A stretch of DNA of 26,389 nt from a virus. A program made the translations under genes and the position numbers. This document shows positions 1 through 7,720 of this stretch, piece by piece. Location of the stretch: IMG/VR virus record IMGVR_UViG_3300010397_000082, positions 1-26,389 of that record; one strand, written 5' to 3'. The notes beneath the pieces are model-generated. The model saw nothing but the letters and a program-made list of their open reading frames with translations, was not told the DNA's origin and made no database searches. Position 1 is the first letter of the stretch, and each line of letters begins with the position of its first letter.

Positions 1-1781
1 CAGACGACGATCTGTGCGTTCGTCGGCGGCGGATCGGTGAACGTGAAGGTGGTCGAGGTGGTTTCGGTGAAGTCCACCCCCGAATCGAGCTCGACCCCGT
101 TCATGTCCACGTGGAGCGAACCCGGGGCAAAGGGGTACAGGGTCGTGAACACCGTCTCGACCCCATCGGGATCGGGAGTCGGGGTTTCGTCCTCGACGGG
201 GTTGCCGGGTGACGCCTCGGCCGCGCCCGCACCGGTGATCCAATCAGGCGGATCGACCCAGAAGCTGACCGTCCCGACGACATCGTGGCCGTGCGGTGCC
301 TGCGCCGCCGCGCCGAACAGGTGGTACGGGTTGTTCAGGTGCCCGGCGTCCGGTGCCGTGAACGTGCCGTCGAACGTGTACGACCCCGCGCCGTCGGGCA
401 TGTCCGTGAAGTCGAAGTCGAGCACGCCCGGCGCGATCCCGAGCTGCAGGACGTGGGCGTAGCTGATCGCGTCCCACGTCACGGAGATGTGGTACGTGTA
501 GACCTGATCCGCGACGAGGACGGTCGTGGTCGGGGATTCGCCGGCAGGATCGCCGACGAGGTTGTCGCCAACGACCGTGAACCCGTCCGACCACCAGTGG
601 ACCGCCTCCTGCGGCGGGCCGACCGGGAAGTTGTCGGTGGAGCCCGTGCCGGTTCCGCCGCCGCCCCGGATGCCGTAGGTCGAGAGGGTCAGCACCACGT
701 CGTAGTTCGTCGGGTCGCCCTCGGTCTGGGAGACGACCTTGCGCTCGACCCGGGTCCATGCGAACGAGGTGAACCCCGGGAGGTGCGAGAAGCGGACGCT
801 GATCCGCTGCCCGGCGTCGATCAGCCCGACCTTGGTCGAGGGCAAGCGGACGGTGCAGGTGATCGTGACGTGCTCGACCGAATCGCGGGCCAGGATCCGG
901 TTGGCGAAGGTCGTGGCGGTCGTGCGTTTGCCGACCCGATCGTTCTCGACGTTGATCCCGCGACGGAGGAGGGGCGAGGGGAAGAACGTCGCGGCGGTCG
1001 TGGGGTTGTTGGCGTAGACCGCGCCTCCGGTGTACTTGTACCGGATGTGCGAGTAGACATCCGACGGGTCGGACTGGAGCTCGCCGTCCTTGCTCGGCGG
1101 GTAGCAGGTCCCGGTGACGATCCCGTTGACATCCCGGGTGACGTCGGTGAGGACGTTGGAGATCGTCAGGCTCGACGTGTTCGTCGTGCTGTCGGGCGCA
1201 TCGAAGAACAGCCCGACCCGGTTGACCGAGTGGTCCCACGCGGCATAGAAGATCTGGCCCCGTGGCCCGGCCAGGTCGTAGAGGACATCGGCCGGGTATT
1301 GGCCGTGGTAGTCGGTGGCATCGAACGTCCGTCCCGCCCCGGTGACCCAGCCCGTGTCGTAGACGAGCCCGTCGAGGTAGTCCGATCCGAGCAGCCATGC
1401 GAGGCGCGCGGTGTCCGTCTCCTCCGGGCGCTTGGCGTCGCTGCCCGTGATGAGGCGCATCGAGAGGTAGATGTTCTGGTCGTTGATCGTCGTGTCGATC
1501 TCGCGCCCGGCGTCCACGAGATACGGACCGCGCCGGTAGGTCCGATCGGCGACCAGCCCGGTGAACAGCCGACGGGCCGAGGCGCAGTCGGGTTCCTCCG
1601 CGATGTACGTCTGCCAGCCGGTGACCGTCAGGCTGCCGGTCGGATCGTCGAACACGACGGCGCCCTGCGAACCCGTCCCGTCGGCCGCGGCGGGCAGTTG
1701 CGGCCCCGGATACCCATTGCCCCGGAGGCGGATGCTCGAGGTCGCCACGAGCGTTCCCTGGAGGTACGAGAACAGGCTCAC
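1..1781 (-). CDS. Minor tail protein / tail-tip protein, partial (runs off left edge)
   Basis: I translated this frame by hand; it is open from GTG at 1781 to the left edge, about 593 codons with no stop, so the C-terminus is missing. The GTG overlaps the tape measure stop by four bases (GTGA), and the position right after the tape measure is where siphophages encode distal tail and minor tail proteins. The N-terminal part (about residues 1-370) is rich in beta-type sequence with many Thr, Asp and Tyr. It is followed by a Gly-rich linker (GGGGTGTG) and then a domain with Trp and His typical of carbohydrate-binding-like folds. The last visible stretch (VETVFTT...SLHVDMNGVELDSG...FTFTDPPP) matches the style of repeats found in phage tail fibres and minor tail proteins. 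The role in host binding or tail-tip assembly is inferred from position and composition. Confidence 0.75.
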   Translation of the reverse strand, partial: MSLFSYLQGTLVATSSIRLRGNGYPGPQLPAAADGTGSQGAVVFDDPTGSLTVTGWQTYIAEEPDCASARRLFTGLVADRTYRRGPYLVDAGREIDTTINDQNIYLSMRLITGSDAKRPEETDTARLAWLLGSDYLDGLVYDTGWVTGAGRTFDATDYHGQYPADVLYDLAGPRGQIFYAAWDHSVNRVGLFFDAPDSTTNTSSLTISNVLTDVTRDVNGIVTGTCYPPSKDGELQSDPSDVYSHIRYKYTGGAVYANNPTTAATFFPSPLLRRGINVENDRVGKRTTATTFANRILARDSVEHVTITCTVRLPSTKVGLIDAGQRISVRFSHLPGFTSFAWTRVERKVVSQTEGDPTNYDVVLTLSTYGIRGGGGTGTGSTDNFPVGPPQEAVHWWSDGFTVVGDNLVGDPAGESPTTTVLVADQVYTYHISVTWDAISYAHVLQLGIAPGVLDFDFTDMPDGAGSYTFDGTFTAPDAGHLNNPYHLFGAAAQAPHGHDVVGTVSFWVDPPDWITGAGAAEASPGNPVEDETPTPDPDGVETVFTTLYPFAPGSLHVDMNGVELDSGVDFTETTSTTFTFTDPPPTNAQIVV

Positions 1782-4207
1782 CGGTTGTGGTCCCCGGTGA
1801 CGAAGTAGCTGTGATAGACCGCCGCCGAGGATGCGACCTCGCGCGAGTTGACGACGACGGTCGTCGGGTTGGAGATGTTCGTCGTGACCGAGAGGTCCTT
1901 CTCCATGACCGCGTGGGTGGTCCGGGCGATCTCGTGGACCTGCGCCCGCTTGGCCGCGTCGATCTTGTTGTGGAGCGTGGTGGAGTCGGTGTGCTGCTTG
2001 GCTTTCAGCGCCACGATCGCGTCGTGGACGCGCTTGGTCTCGTGAGCATCCCGGTTGCCGATGGCCTTCTCGACCCCTTGGAGCGCGACGATCTTCTGGG
2101 CCGTCGTCAGGTTGGAGCCGAGGATGTCCTTGAGCTTGGCGGTCTGCTCCGCGACGATCTGGCGGCTGGCGAGCTTGCGCTCGACCTTCTCGATGGCGGC
2201 CTTGAGGACGGCTTGCAGCTTCGGGTCGTGGGTGTTGGCGAGCTGCGCCTTGAGGTCGCCGAGCGTCCGGGATGCTCCGCCCACCCCGCCGAGTCCGCCG
2301 CCGATGAGCGACGCCATGACCCGCTTGATCGCGGCGGCGATCTGCTCGGCGCCCTTGGCGTTGCGCAACCCCGACTGGGCTTGGAACAGCTCGCGGTGGA
2401 TCGCATCGACCACGCTGGAGAAGCCGCGCCGCGTTGCCTGACTTGTCCGGGCGAACTCACCGGCGAACTGGCCGAGCCGTTCGTCGAGCTTCGCCGCTGC
2501 ATCGCTGAGGTTCTGGCGATCCTCGGGCGACAGGCCTCCGGTCTGCACTCCGCCGGCGTGGTGGGCCGCGATCGACGCCTGGAGGACGGACGGCTGGTCG
2601 GTCACGCCGGGCACGTTCACGCCGAACGCACCCGCTTTGATCTGGGCGATGCCGAGGTTGGCCGTCTGGAGTTGAGACAGGATGACGTCCGTCCCGATCA
2701 GCAGCCCGGCACCCGCGAGGACGGCCTTGAGCCCGGTCCCGGCCGCTGCCCCTCCGGCCCCGCCCAGCCCGCCGCCGACTTCGGCCACCCACATCGGATT
2801 GGCAGGCGACGAGCCGCGAGTAGCGAAGTTCCCGAGGATCGCCCCGCCGAGATCCTTGGCGATGGACGTGCCGAGGCCGCCGGTGACCTTGTTGAGAGCG
2901 AAGCCTGCGATGACGAGCTTCTGCAGATCCGCGGGCAGCGAGCGGAAGGCGCCGATGACGGTCTTGGCGATGTCGCCCGACAGTTTCAGCCCGTCGATGA
3001 ATGGGCTCCAGTCGACCTTGCCGATGGCGTCGGCGAGCTTCTCGAACCCGCTCGCGAGCTTGGTCCCGAAGTCGGCGATCTTCGATTGGTTGCTCGAGAT
3101 GAAGGCGTTGAGCTTCTCGACCAGCGGGGTGAGCTTCGGCAGCAGCGCCGAGCCGATCGTGATCCCGGCATCCTTCGCCAGCGCCTTGAGCCGTGCGAGC
3201 TGGAAGTTCAGCCCCTGCTGGCGCTCGGCCATCTGGGCTGCGGCTGTTCCGGACGCCTGCTCCATCTTGGCCAGCTCGGTGTTGTAGGTCTGGAAGTTCG
3301 GCCCGGTCGTCTGGAGGGTGTACTTGACGGCCTCGATCCGCCCGAGCAGGGCGATGAGCGGGATGCCGGTCTTGTCCGAGTAGACCCGGAGTTCCTGGAG
3401 CGCCCCGACGAGGCCCTTGCTGGCGATCTCCTTGGTGAAGCTGATGCCGAGCTTCTTCTGGGCGATCTCCAGGTCCTTGGTCGGGTTGATGAGCGAGATG
3501 ATCGCCCGCTGCATCTCCGTGGTGACTTCGCCCGCCGGCACGCCTTGGGCGGTCAGGACGGCATACGAGGCGGCGATCTGGTCGATCCCGACCTTGTACG
3601 TCTTGGCGACCGATGCCACGTCGGCGAAGGTCGCTGCGATCTCCGACGCCTTGACCTTGCCGTCGGCGACCGCAAGGGCGAACTGGTCGGTGGCCTTGGC
3701 GGCGCCCTTGGAGTCGAGCTGGTAGGCGTTGATGGCGGTGGTCAGCAGATCGACCGTCTCGGCCGTCGTGGCGAGGCCGCCGATGCCGAGCATCACCGCG
3801 TCGTTGAGGGCGTCGGTGGCGAGCTGGCCCTTGACCCCGGCCGAGGCGAGATCGTAGTAGGCGGAGGTCAGATCCTCGAGCGAGATGCCGGTGTCGCGGG
3901 CGGTCTTGCGGAGGGCTTCCCCGATCCGGGCGATGTCCTTGCGATCGACGATCGTCGCGATCGTGTTCATCTCGGCTTCGAAGTCGCCCGCCGCCTTGGC
4001 GACAGCAACAAATCCCCCAGCAGCCGCCGCAGCCCCGAGCACGATGCCGCGCTCGATGTTGCGTCCGAACTTGCTGAGGGATTGCTGCGTATTGCTGGTC
4101 GCCCGGTCGAAGCCCTTGAGCGCTCGCGCGGCGTCGCCGAGCTTCGCGTTCAGGTTGCCCTTGAGGTCGAGCTCGACGACGAGCTTCTGCGTCTCGGCGA
4201 ACGCCAC
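1778..4207 (-). CDS. Tail tape measure protein (TP901 type)
   Basis: 809 residues, the largest tail gene, placed directly after the tail chaperone pair as in siphophages. The tape measure fills the tail tube and sets its length. The N-terminal 50 residues are polar and coiled-coil-like, followed by an Ala/Gly-rich hydrophobic stretch (about 55-72). The region at about 75-330 has the pattern of TP901-type tape measures (FEAEMNTIATIV, then alternating helices with YYDLASAGVKG and EVTTEMQRAI). Further hydrophobic segments lie near residues 430-520 and long charged helices follow to the C-terminus. The GTG start at 4207 is supported by a GGAG six bases upstream. The end overlaps the next gene by four bases. 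The family assignment is by sequence style and context; no search was run. Confidence 0.9.
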   Translation of the reverse strand: MAFAETQKLVVELDLKGNLNAKLGDAARALKGFDRATSNTQQSLSKFGRNIERGIVLGAAAAAGGFVAVAKAAGDFEAEMNTIATIVDRKDIARIGEALRKTARDTGISLEDLTSAYYDLASAGVKGQLATDALNDAVMLGIGGLATTAETVDLLTTAINAYQLDSKGAAKATDQFALAVADGKVKASEIAATFADVASVAKTYKVGIDQIAASYAVLTAQGVPAGEVTTEMQRAIISLINPTKDLEIAQKKLGISFTKEIASKGLVGALQELRVYSDKTGIPLIALLGRIEAVKYTLQTTGPNFQTYNTELAKMEQASGTAAAQMAERQQGLNFQLARLKALAKDAGITIGSALLPKLTPLVEKLNAFISSNQSKIADFGTKLASGFEKLADAIGKVDWSPFIDGLKLSGDIAKTVIGAFRSLPADLQKLVIAGFALNKVTGGLGTSIAKDLGGAILGNFATRGSSPANPMWVAEVGGGLGGAGGAAAGTGLKAVLAGAGLLIGTDVILSQLQTANLGIAQIKAGAFGVNVPGVTDQPSVLQASIAAHHAGGVQTGGLSPEDRQNLSDAAAKLDERLGQFAGEFARTSQATRRGFSSVVDAIHRELFQAQSGLRNAKGAEQIAAAIKRVMASLIGGGLGGVGGASRTLGDLKAQLANTHDPKLQAVLKAAIEKVERKLASRQIVAEQTAKLKDILGSNLTTAQKIVALQGVEKAIGNRDAHETKRVHDAIVALKAKQHTDSTTLHNKIDAAKRAQVHEIARTTHAVMEKDLSVTTNISNPTTVVVNSREVASSAAVYHSYFVTGDHNR

Positions 4208-4210
4208 GTT

Positions 4211-4824
4211 TCACTCCTGTTGGCGACGCTGCAGCTCGCGGGCAGACTTGGCGTACTGCGCGGCGAGGGCGGCTTCCTTGCGGGCCGTCTCGCGCTCGTG
4301 TTCACGGAATCGGGTGCCGACCTCCTTCTCCCAGAGCAGGGAATAGAGGTCGAACAGGTCCCGGAAGTCGTCGGGCAGGGGGCCGTACTCGGAGCGGAGG
4401 ATCGCCTTGGCCGCCCGAGGGGTCTCGGTCAGCGCTTGGTACGGCGGGGGGGCGATTCGGTAATCGGCCCACTCTCGGAGGACTCCTTCATCCTGCGCAC
4501 TAAAGGGGCGAGCACCGTGCCCTGATAGATGTCGTCGGCGCGGTCGGCGATCTCCCACTGGTCGGCGAAGTCGAGGGCGTCCAGCGCCTCTCGGGTGAGG
4601 GGCACCGGCTCGCCCTCGGCATCGACCAGGTTCCACGCCACCGGGCCTTGGTGGAGGTAGACCTCCCAAGCCTTGTTGATGTTGTGGTCGCCATCTCCGG
4701 AGAAGATGGCCGACACCGCATCGACGTTGGCCTGGAAGGGCAGCCGCTCGCGAAAGGTCACGGTGTCGCCCTTGGCGTGGGGCGTGTTGGGACAGGCGCA
4801 GTCCCGGAACTTGACGGGGGTCAT
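4211..4824 (-). CDS. Tail assembly chaperone, frameshifted long form (gpGT-like)
   Basis: This is the predicted fusion made by -1 ribosomal frameshifting. The short form is read in frame from 4824. At 4507-4501 the minus strand reads CCCTTTA, which in the short-form frame is C CCT TTA and fits the canonical X XXY YYZ slippery heptamer. After slippage at Leu108 the ribosome enters the -1 frame, which adds 96 residues (starting SAQDEGVLREWADYR) and stops at 4211, giving about 204 residues. The extension ends in a charged helix (EHERETARKEAALA). It has no convincing start of its own and lies just upstream of the tape measure, as gpT does in lambda-like phages. The long form is known in the family to bind the tape measure and recruit tail tube subunits. 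Frameshifting here is inferred from sequence. Confidence 0.8.
4429..4824 (-). CDS. Tail assembly chaperone, short form (gpG-like)
   Basis: 131 residues, starting at ATG 4824, between the major tail protein and the tape measure. It is the zero-frame product of the chaperone pair. The N-terminus has two nearby cysteines (RDCACPNTPH), then a mixed alpha/beta region (VTFRERLPFQANVDAV, INKAWEVYLH) and a helical part with DALDFADQWEIADRADDIYQ, a pattern common in chaperones of high-GC phages. The last 23 residues after the slippery site are low-complexity and charged, as expected for a short tail that has to overlap the other frame. In known systems the short form is made in large excess over the fused form. 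Confidence 0.8.
   Translation of the reverse strand: MTPVKFRDCACPNTPHAKGDTVTFRERLPFQANVDAVSAIFSGDGDHNINKAWEVYLHQGPVAWNLVDAEGEPVPLTREALDALDFADQWEIADRADDIYQGTVLAPLVRRMKESSESGPITESPPRRTKR
4501..4507 (-). promoter_or_regulatory. Programmed -1 frameshift slippery site CCCTTTA
   Basis: In the chaperone frame (start 4824) the codons are GCC CCT TTA, so the heptamer is C CCT TTA and both tRNAs can re-pair after slipping back one base to CCC TTT. The downstream -1 frame is open to 4211 and gives a sensible protein. A run of seven C lies about 60 bases further on (minus strand, near 4445-4451), but it is preceded by G in the phase needed and is a poorer candidate. I did not find an obvious strong stem directly after the site. 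Confidence 0.75.
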
Positions 4825-4842
4825 GAGCGCTCCTAGTAGGGC

Positions 4843-5868
4843 TTACGGAAGGGCGGACAGGCTGTTGACCACGATCGACTTGAACGCATACGTGAGCGTC
4901 GAGTCGTAGAAGCCGTGGTAGGTCAGGACGTAGTTGGAGTTGCCGTCGATCTCTCCCTCCGTGACTGAGAACAGCCGGACCGGGAGATAAAACTCGGCCA
5001 TGTACTTGGTCGAGGTGCCCGCGTTCTCGGTCGAGTTGGCGGCGATCTTGATGTACCGGTTGGGGACCGGCGTGTCGTCGAGGGTGTTGGCCTCGGCGAT
5101 CATCGCCGTCGTCTTTTCGACGGTCATGGTCAGCTCGATCGTGCGCGGCCCGCGGCCGTAGGCACCGAGCTGGAAGCGGGTGTTGGAGCCGTTGGCGTAG
5201 CGCTTGAGGTCGAGGTTGTCGCCGATCGTCAGCGACGCTCCACGGACGGCATCGACGATCTGGGTTGCCCCGATCGCGCCGGCCACGGAGTTCAGGTAGA
5301 ACGCGGTGTCCGCGCCGAACATGAACGCGGGATTGGAATCGACGTTGAGCGCGCCGGTCCGGTTGCCGTAGGTGGCGCCCGCGAACACCCAGTCATCGCT
5401 GACCGTCCACGGCCCGAGATCCTGCGGCATCGTCATGCCGAACTGGTTGATGACCCCGCCGAAGCCGTTGATCCCGGCGCCCGCCGAGTCGGAGGTGTCG
5501 TCGCCGGTCTGGACGGACCAGTAATCGAAGGCGTCTGCGGTCAGGGACGCGGCGGTGAACGTCCACGTGTACCCGGCGCCGGCGGAGCCGGTCGGGGACA
5601 CGCCGCCCTTGACGCCTGCCGACAGGCGGATCGGCAGGTCGTTGAACGTCTGCGGCCCGGCGGCACCGGGCATCGTGACGTCGAGCGCCGTGGCATACGG
5701 CGCGATGACCGGATCGAGCGACCCGACGTCCACGTCGGGATCGGTCCGGTTGGGGTTGACCACGATTGCGGAGCGGTACGGCAGGACCCGGGTCGCGGGA
5801 ACAGCGGTGCCGATGACACTCTGCTTCGCAACTTGAATCTTCCGGAACCGCGTGAAGCCCTGCGCCAC
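4843..5868 (-). CDS. Major tail protein (tail tube)
   Basis: 341 residues, start GTG 5868 with AAAGGGA about eight bases upstream, stop TAA at 4843. The protein is beta-rich, with few cysteines and many Thr, Gly and Asn. It begins MAQGFTRFRKIQVAKQS, a start common in tail tube proteins that pack as hexameric rings. The central region contains GYTWTFTAASLTADAFDYWSV and the end contains SVTEGEIDGNSNYVLTYHGFYD, in the style of siphophage tube proteins where a small domain may follow the tube fold. It is followed immediately by the frameshifted chaperone pair, the usual neighbour. A hairpin terminator (5905-5926) just upstream suggests its expression is partly uncoupled from the connector genes. 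Confidence 0.85.
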   Translation of the reverse strand: MAQGFTRFRKIQVAKQSVIGTAVPATRVLPYRSAIVVNPNRTDPDVDVGSLDPVIAPYATALDVTMPGAAGPQTFNDLPIRLSAGVKGGVSPTGSAGAGYTWTFTAASLTADAFDYWSVQTGDDTSDSAGAGINGFGGVINQFGMTMPQDLGPWTVSDDWVFAGATYGNRTGALNVDSNPAFMFGADTAFYLNSVAGAIGATQIVDAVRGASLTIGDNLDLKRYANGSNTRFQLGAYGRGPRTIELTMTVEKTTAMIAEANTLDDTPVPNRYIKIAANSTENAGTSTKYMAEFYLPVRLFSVTEGEIDGNSNYVLTYHGFYDSTLTYAFKSIVVNSLSALP

Positions 5869-5904
5869 GGTCGATGTCCCTTTCTCTCTGGGCTGGACAC
5901 GAAG

Positions 5905-5926
5905 AAGCCCGTCGGATGACGGGCTT
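5905..5926 (-). terminator. Rho-independent terminator-like hairpin before the major tail protein
   Basis: AAGCCCGTC at 5905-5913 pairs perfectly with GACGGGCTT at 5918-5926 around a four-base loop. On the minus strand the stem is followed by CTTCG, so the T-tract is short. It lies in the 111-base gap between the stop at 5980 and the GTG at 5868, the widest gap of the tail module. It could terminate or attenuate transcription from the head-tail genes, or stabilise a processed end of the abundant tail tube message. Confidence 0.6.
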
Positions 5927-5979
5927 TCGTTGGTGGTTCGGCCCAGAGCGGGCCGGGGCTGAGCGCTATCAGCGGCGTC

Positions 5980-6198
5980 TCAGGACGCGGCCACGACTGG
6001 TCGGGGCACGAAGGCCATGCGCCCGCATTGGCAAGCCACGAAATCGGGGTCCACTCCACCCGCTCGATAGTGGACTTCGTGGAACTCGTGTGGCTGATCG
6101 GGATGGGGCTGTCCCGGCTCGGCGTAAACGTGATCGACCTCAACGACAAAGGTTTCCACCACATCGCCCGAATCGAAGACGAATTGGTTATCACTCAC
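5980..6198 (-). CDS. Hypothetical small protein between tail terminator and tail tube genes
   Basis: 72 residues. The start is GTG 6198, set by an excellent Shine-Dalgarno (AGGAGGTGA) seven bases upstream, so expression is likely strong. The protein is acidic and His-rich (HPDQPHEFHEVHYRAGG) and has a single CQCG near the C-terminus, which could hold a metal together with the histidines. I do not recognise a family. Position suggests an accessory virion or tail protein. It ends ahead of a hairpin, so it may be the last gene of the connector transcript. Confidence 0.6.
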   Translation of the reverse strand: MSDNQFVFDSGDVVETFVVEVDHVYAEPGQPHPDQPHEFHEVHYRAGGVDPDFVACQCGRMAFVPRPVVAAS

Positions 6199-6209
6199 AT
6201 CGTCACCTC

Positions 6210-6641
6210 CTAGGTGCGGCCTTCGAGGATCGAGATGTTCCCGAAGGTGAAGCGGACGGCGGCGAAGTACGTCTCGCCGTCCTGCAGGGACTCGTCCGAG
6301 ACCGTCATGGCATCCCAGACGGTCCCCGCGACGATGTGGGGATAGGAGGTGAACCAGTCGACCAGGAGATCGACTGCGGCGTCCTGCAGGATCGTCGTCT
6401 CGCCGTTGTCAGTCAGCCGGAACACCGCCACGATGGCCGGGCTCATCAACCGCTGGCGCAGGCCGGAATCGTGGCCGATCGCCTCCGGTCGGAGGTCGAG
6501 GAACGTGAACGGCATGTCCGTGTTCGACGACGGCGGCCGCGAGCGGAAGTGGCGCAGGATGATCGTCGGGTGGGCCGCGATGAATGCGGCCATCATCGTC
6601 CCGAACCCGGTGACGACATCGCTCCGGAAGGTGGTCGCCAT
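6210..6641 (-). CDS. Tail terminator / tail completion protein
   Basis: 143 residues, start ATG 6641, only one base after the stop of the gp10-like gene. It has the size and alpha/beta pattern of tail terminator proteins, which cap the tail tube and join it to the head: an N-terminal helix (VVTGFGTMMAAFIAAHP), strands (ITLR-like segments, IVAVFRLTDNG), a helix with LQDAAVDLLVDWFTSYPHIV, and a C-terminal strand region (ETYFAAVRFTFGNIS). The order connector, gp10-like, terminator, tube, chaperones, tape measure is the conserved siphophage order, which is the strongest argument for the role. Confidence 0.65.
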   Translation of the reverse strand: MATTFRSDVVTGFGTMMAAFIAAHPTIILRHFRSRPPSSNTDMPFTFLDLRPEAIGHDSGLRQRLMSPAIVAVFRLTDNGETTILQDAAVDLLVDWFTSYPHIVAGTVWDAMTVSDESLQDGETYFAAVRFTFGNISILEGRT

Positions 6642-6642
6642 G

Positions 6643-7089
6643 TCAGGCGGCCTTGTTCCAGAGGGTCACGATGATGTCCTTGAGGTCCGCCACGGCTTTG
6701 CGCGCGCCCGGGATCAGGTACGGGTAGGGCTTGTTGCCCGGGTGGTGGACGAGCCGCGCGAAGTTCGTGGGCTTGCCTCCCGAGCGGAGCCTGCCGGTCA
6801 ATCTCCGGGGACCGCCCCACGCAAGCACCTTGGCCCGCTTCGGGCGGATGACGTGGGGCTTGGCCCCGAGCTCCAGGGATGCCGCGTACGGGGTGTTGGC
6901 GACGACCTTGGCCGATGTCGCGCTGATCGCGCCGGGCTTGATGTTGCGCTGGAGGAACCCGGTCCTGCGGTGGACGAGTTTTTGCGCTTCCTGCACCGTC
7001 TTGAGCTGCGCCGCGCGCAGGACCGGATGGGGATCGCCGATCGCCTCGAGCCGGCGGATGAGGTCGTCGAGGCCTTGGACGTTAGACAC
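6643..7089 (-). CDS. HK97 gp10-like head-tail (neck) protein
   Basis: 148 residues. It begins with a helical segment (LDDLIRRLEAIGD...LRAAQLKTVQEAQKLVHRRTG), then a TGFLQRNIKPG turn and the YAASLELGAKPHVIRP motif, where a residue pattern of Y-A-x-x-x-E-x-G and P-H-x-I is typical of HK97 gp10-type minor head-tail proteins. It ends with HHPGNKPYPYLIPGARKA, also characteristic (proline-tyrosine rich, P-A-R-A-like). It overlaps the connector gene by eight bases. The family is placed at the head-tail interface. Confidence 0.8.
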   Translation of the reverse strand: MSNVQGLDDLIRRLEAIGDPHPVLRAAQLKTVQEAQKLVHRRTGFLQRNIKPGAISATSAKVVANTPYAASLELGAKPHVIRPKRAKVLAWGGPRRLTGRLRSGGKPTNFARLVHHPGNKPYPYLIPGARKAVADLKDIIVTLWNKAA

Positions 7090-7720
7090 CGGCCACCGCC
7101 GTCCGGATCCGCCAGTTGTGGACGAACACCGGGGACGACACGGGTTCCGCTCCGAGGTCGATCTCCTCGCCCGTGGGCGTCTGGATCACCCCCGATGCGC
7201 CAGACTTGGCCCGCCAGTAGAACCACGCCGCGAGGAAGCGGACCTGCTCATACACGTCCGCGGTCCACGTCGGATGGCCCACGAACGAGGTGATCCGGAG
7301 ATCGAGCGGGATCGCCCCGTACCGCCGCCAGAACATATCGAGGTTCTTGTCCCACCACATCGGGTCAGCCTTGAACCAGTCGGCCCGGTTCGTGTCGAAC
7401 GCCGCGAGCTGGATCGTCGTCGAGATGTCCGGGTTCCTCCGATCCGGGAGGAGCCAATAGCCCTGCGTCTCGGTCAGGGCCACCCCGTTGAGGGTGACGA
7501 CCCGCGTCGCGTCGGTCTTGGGGATGTCGGTGATCTGGACGAGCACCTGACCGTCGGTCGAGTAGTCGCGCGTCGTGTTGCTGGCGTAGCTGAACGTCCG
7601 GCTCGTGTCGTGCTCGGCCTGCGCCGTGCCCGAGTTGATGGCGCTCGTGAGCAGGGCGTCGTCACCCGAACCCGTGAGCCCGAGGTAGGTCTTGAGTTCA
7701 GACAGCGTTGGCGCGGGCAT
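7082..7720 (-). CDS. Head-tail connector / adaptor protein (gp6-like)
   Basis: 212 residues, longer than a minimal HK97 gp6 adaptor. The start MPAPTLSELKTYLGL with GDDALLTSAINSGTAQAEHDTSRTF is the usual helical N-terminus of the connector family (phage gp6-like, which forms a ring beneath the portal). It continues with a beta-rich insert (QVLVQITDIPKTDATRVVTLNG) and a C-terminal helix (YEQVRFLAAWFYWRAKSGASG). It overlaps the upstream glycosyltransferase by 23 bases. Together with the gp10-like and terminator genes downstream it completes the neck, so the glycosyltransferases sit exactly between capsid and neck genes. Confidence 0.75.
   Translation of the reverse strand: MPAPTLSELKTYLGLTGSGDDALLTSAINSGTAQAEHDTSRTFSYASNTTRDYSTDGQVLVQITDIPKTDATRVVTLNGVALTETQGYWLLPDRRNPDISTTIQLAAFDTNRADWFKADPMWWDKNLDMFWRRYGAIPLDLRITSFVGHPTWTADVYEQVRFLAAWFYWRAKSGASGVIQTPTGEEIDLGAEPVSSPVFVHNWRIRTAVAGV

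Noticed and set aside
244-1398. A 384-residue minus-strand frame rich in Arg and Pro
   Set aside because: It is a shifted frame of the minor tail gene, which is open without interruption from 1781 to the window edge and has normal protein composition.
2457-4214. A 585-residue minus-strand frame overlapping the tape measure
   Set aside because: Composition is Arg/Gln/His-rich noise, and the tape measure frame has the family pattern and a ribosome-binding site.
4445-4451. Run of seven C as the frameshift site in the chaperone gene
   Set aside because: In the zero frame the heptamer is G CCC CCC, which does not fit X XXY YYZ, while CCCTTTA upstream does.
285-4525. Very long open frames on the plus strand opposite the tail genes
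   Set aside because: High GC with G/C at third positions leaves antisense frames open. Their products are Arg/Asp/Gly-rich low-complexity and oppose a clear tape measure and minor tail frame.
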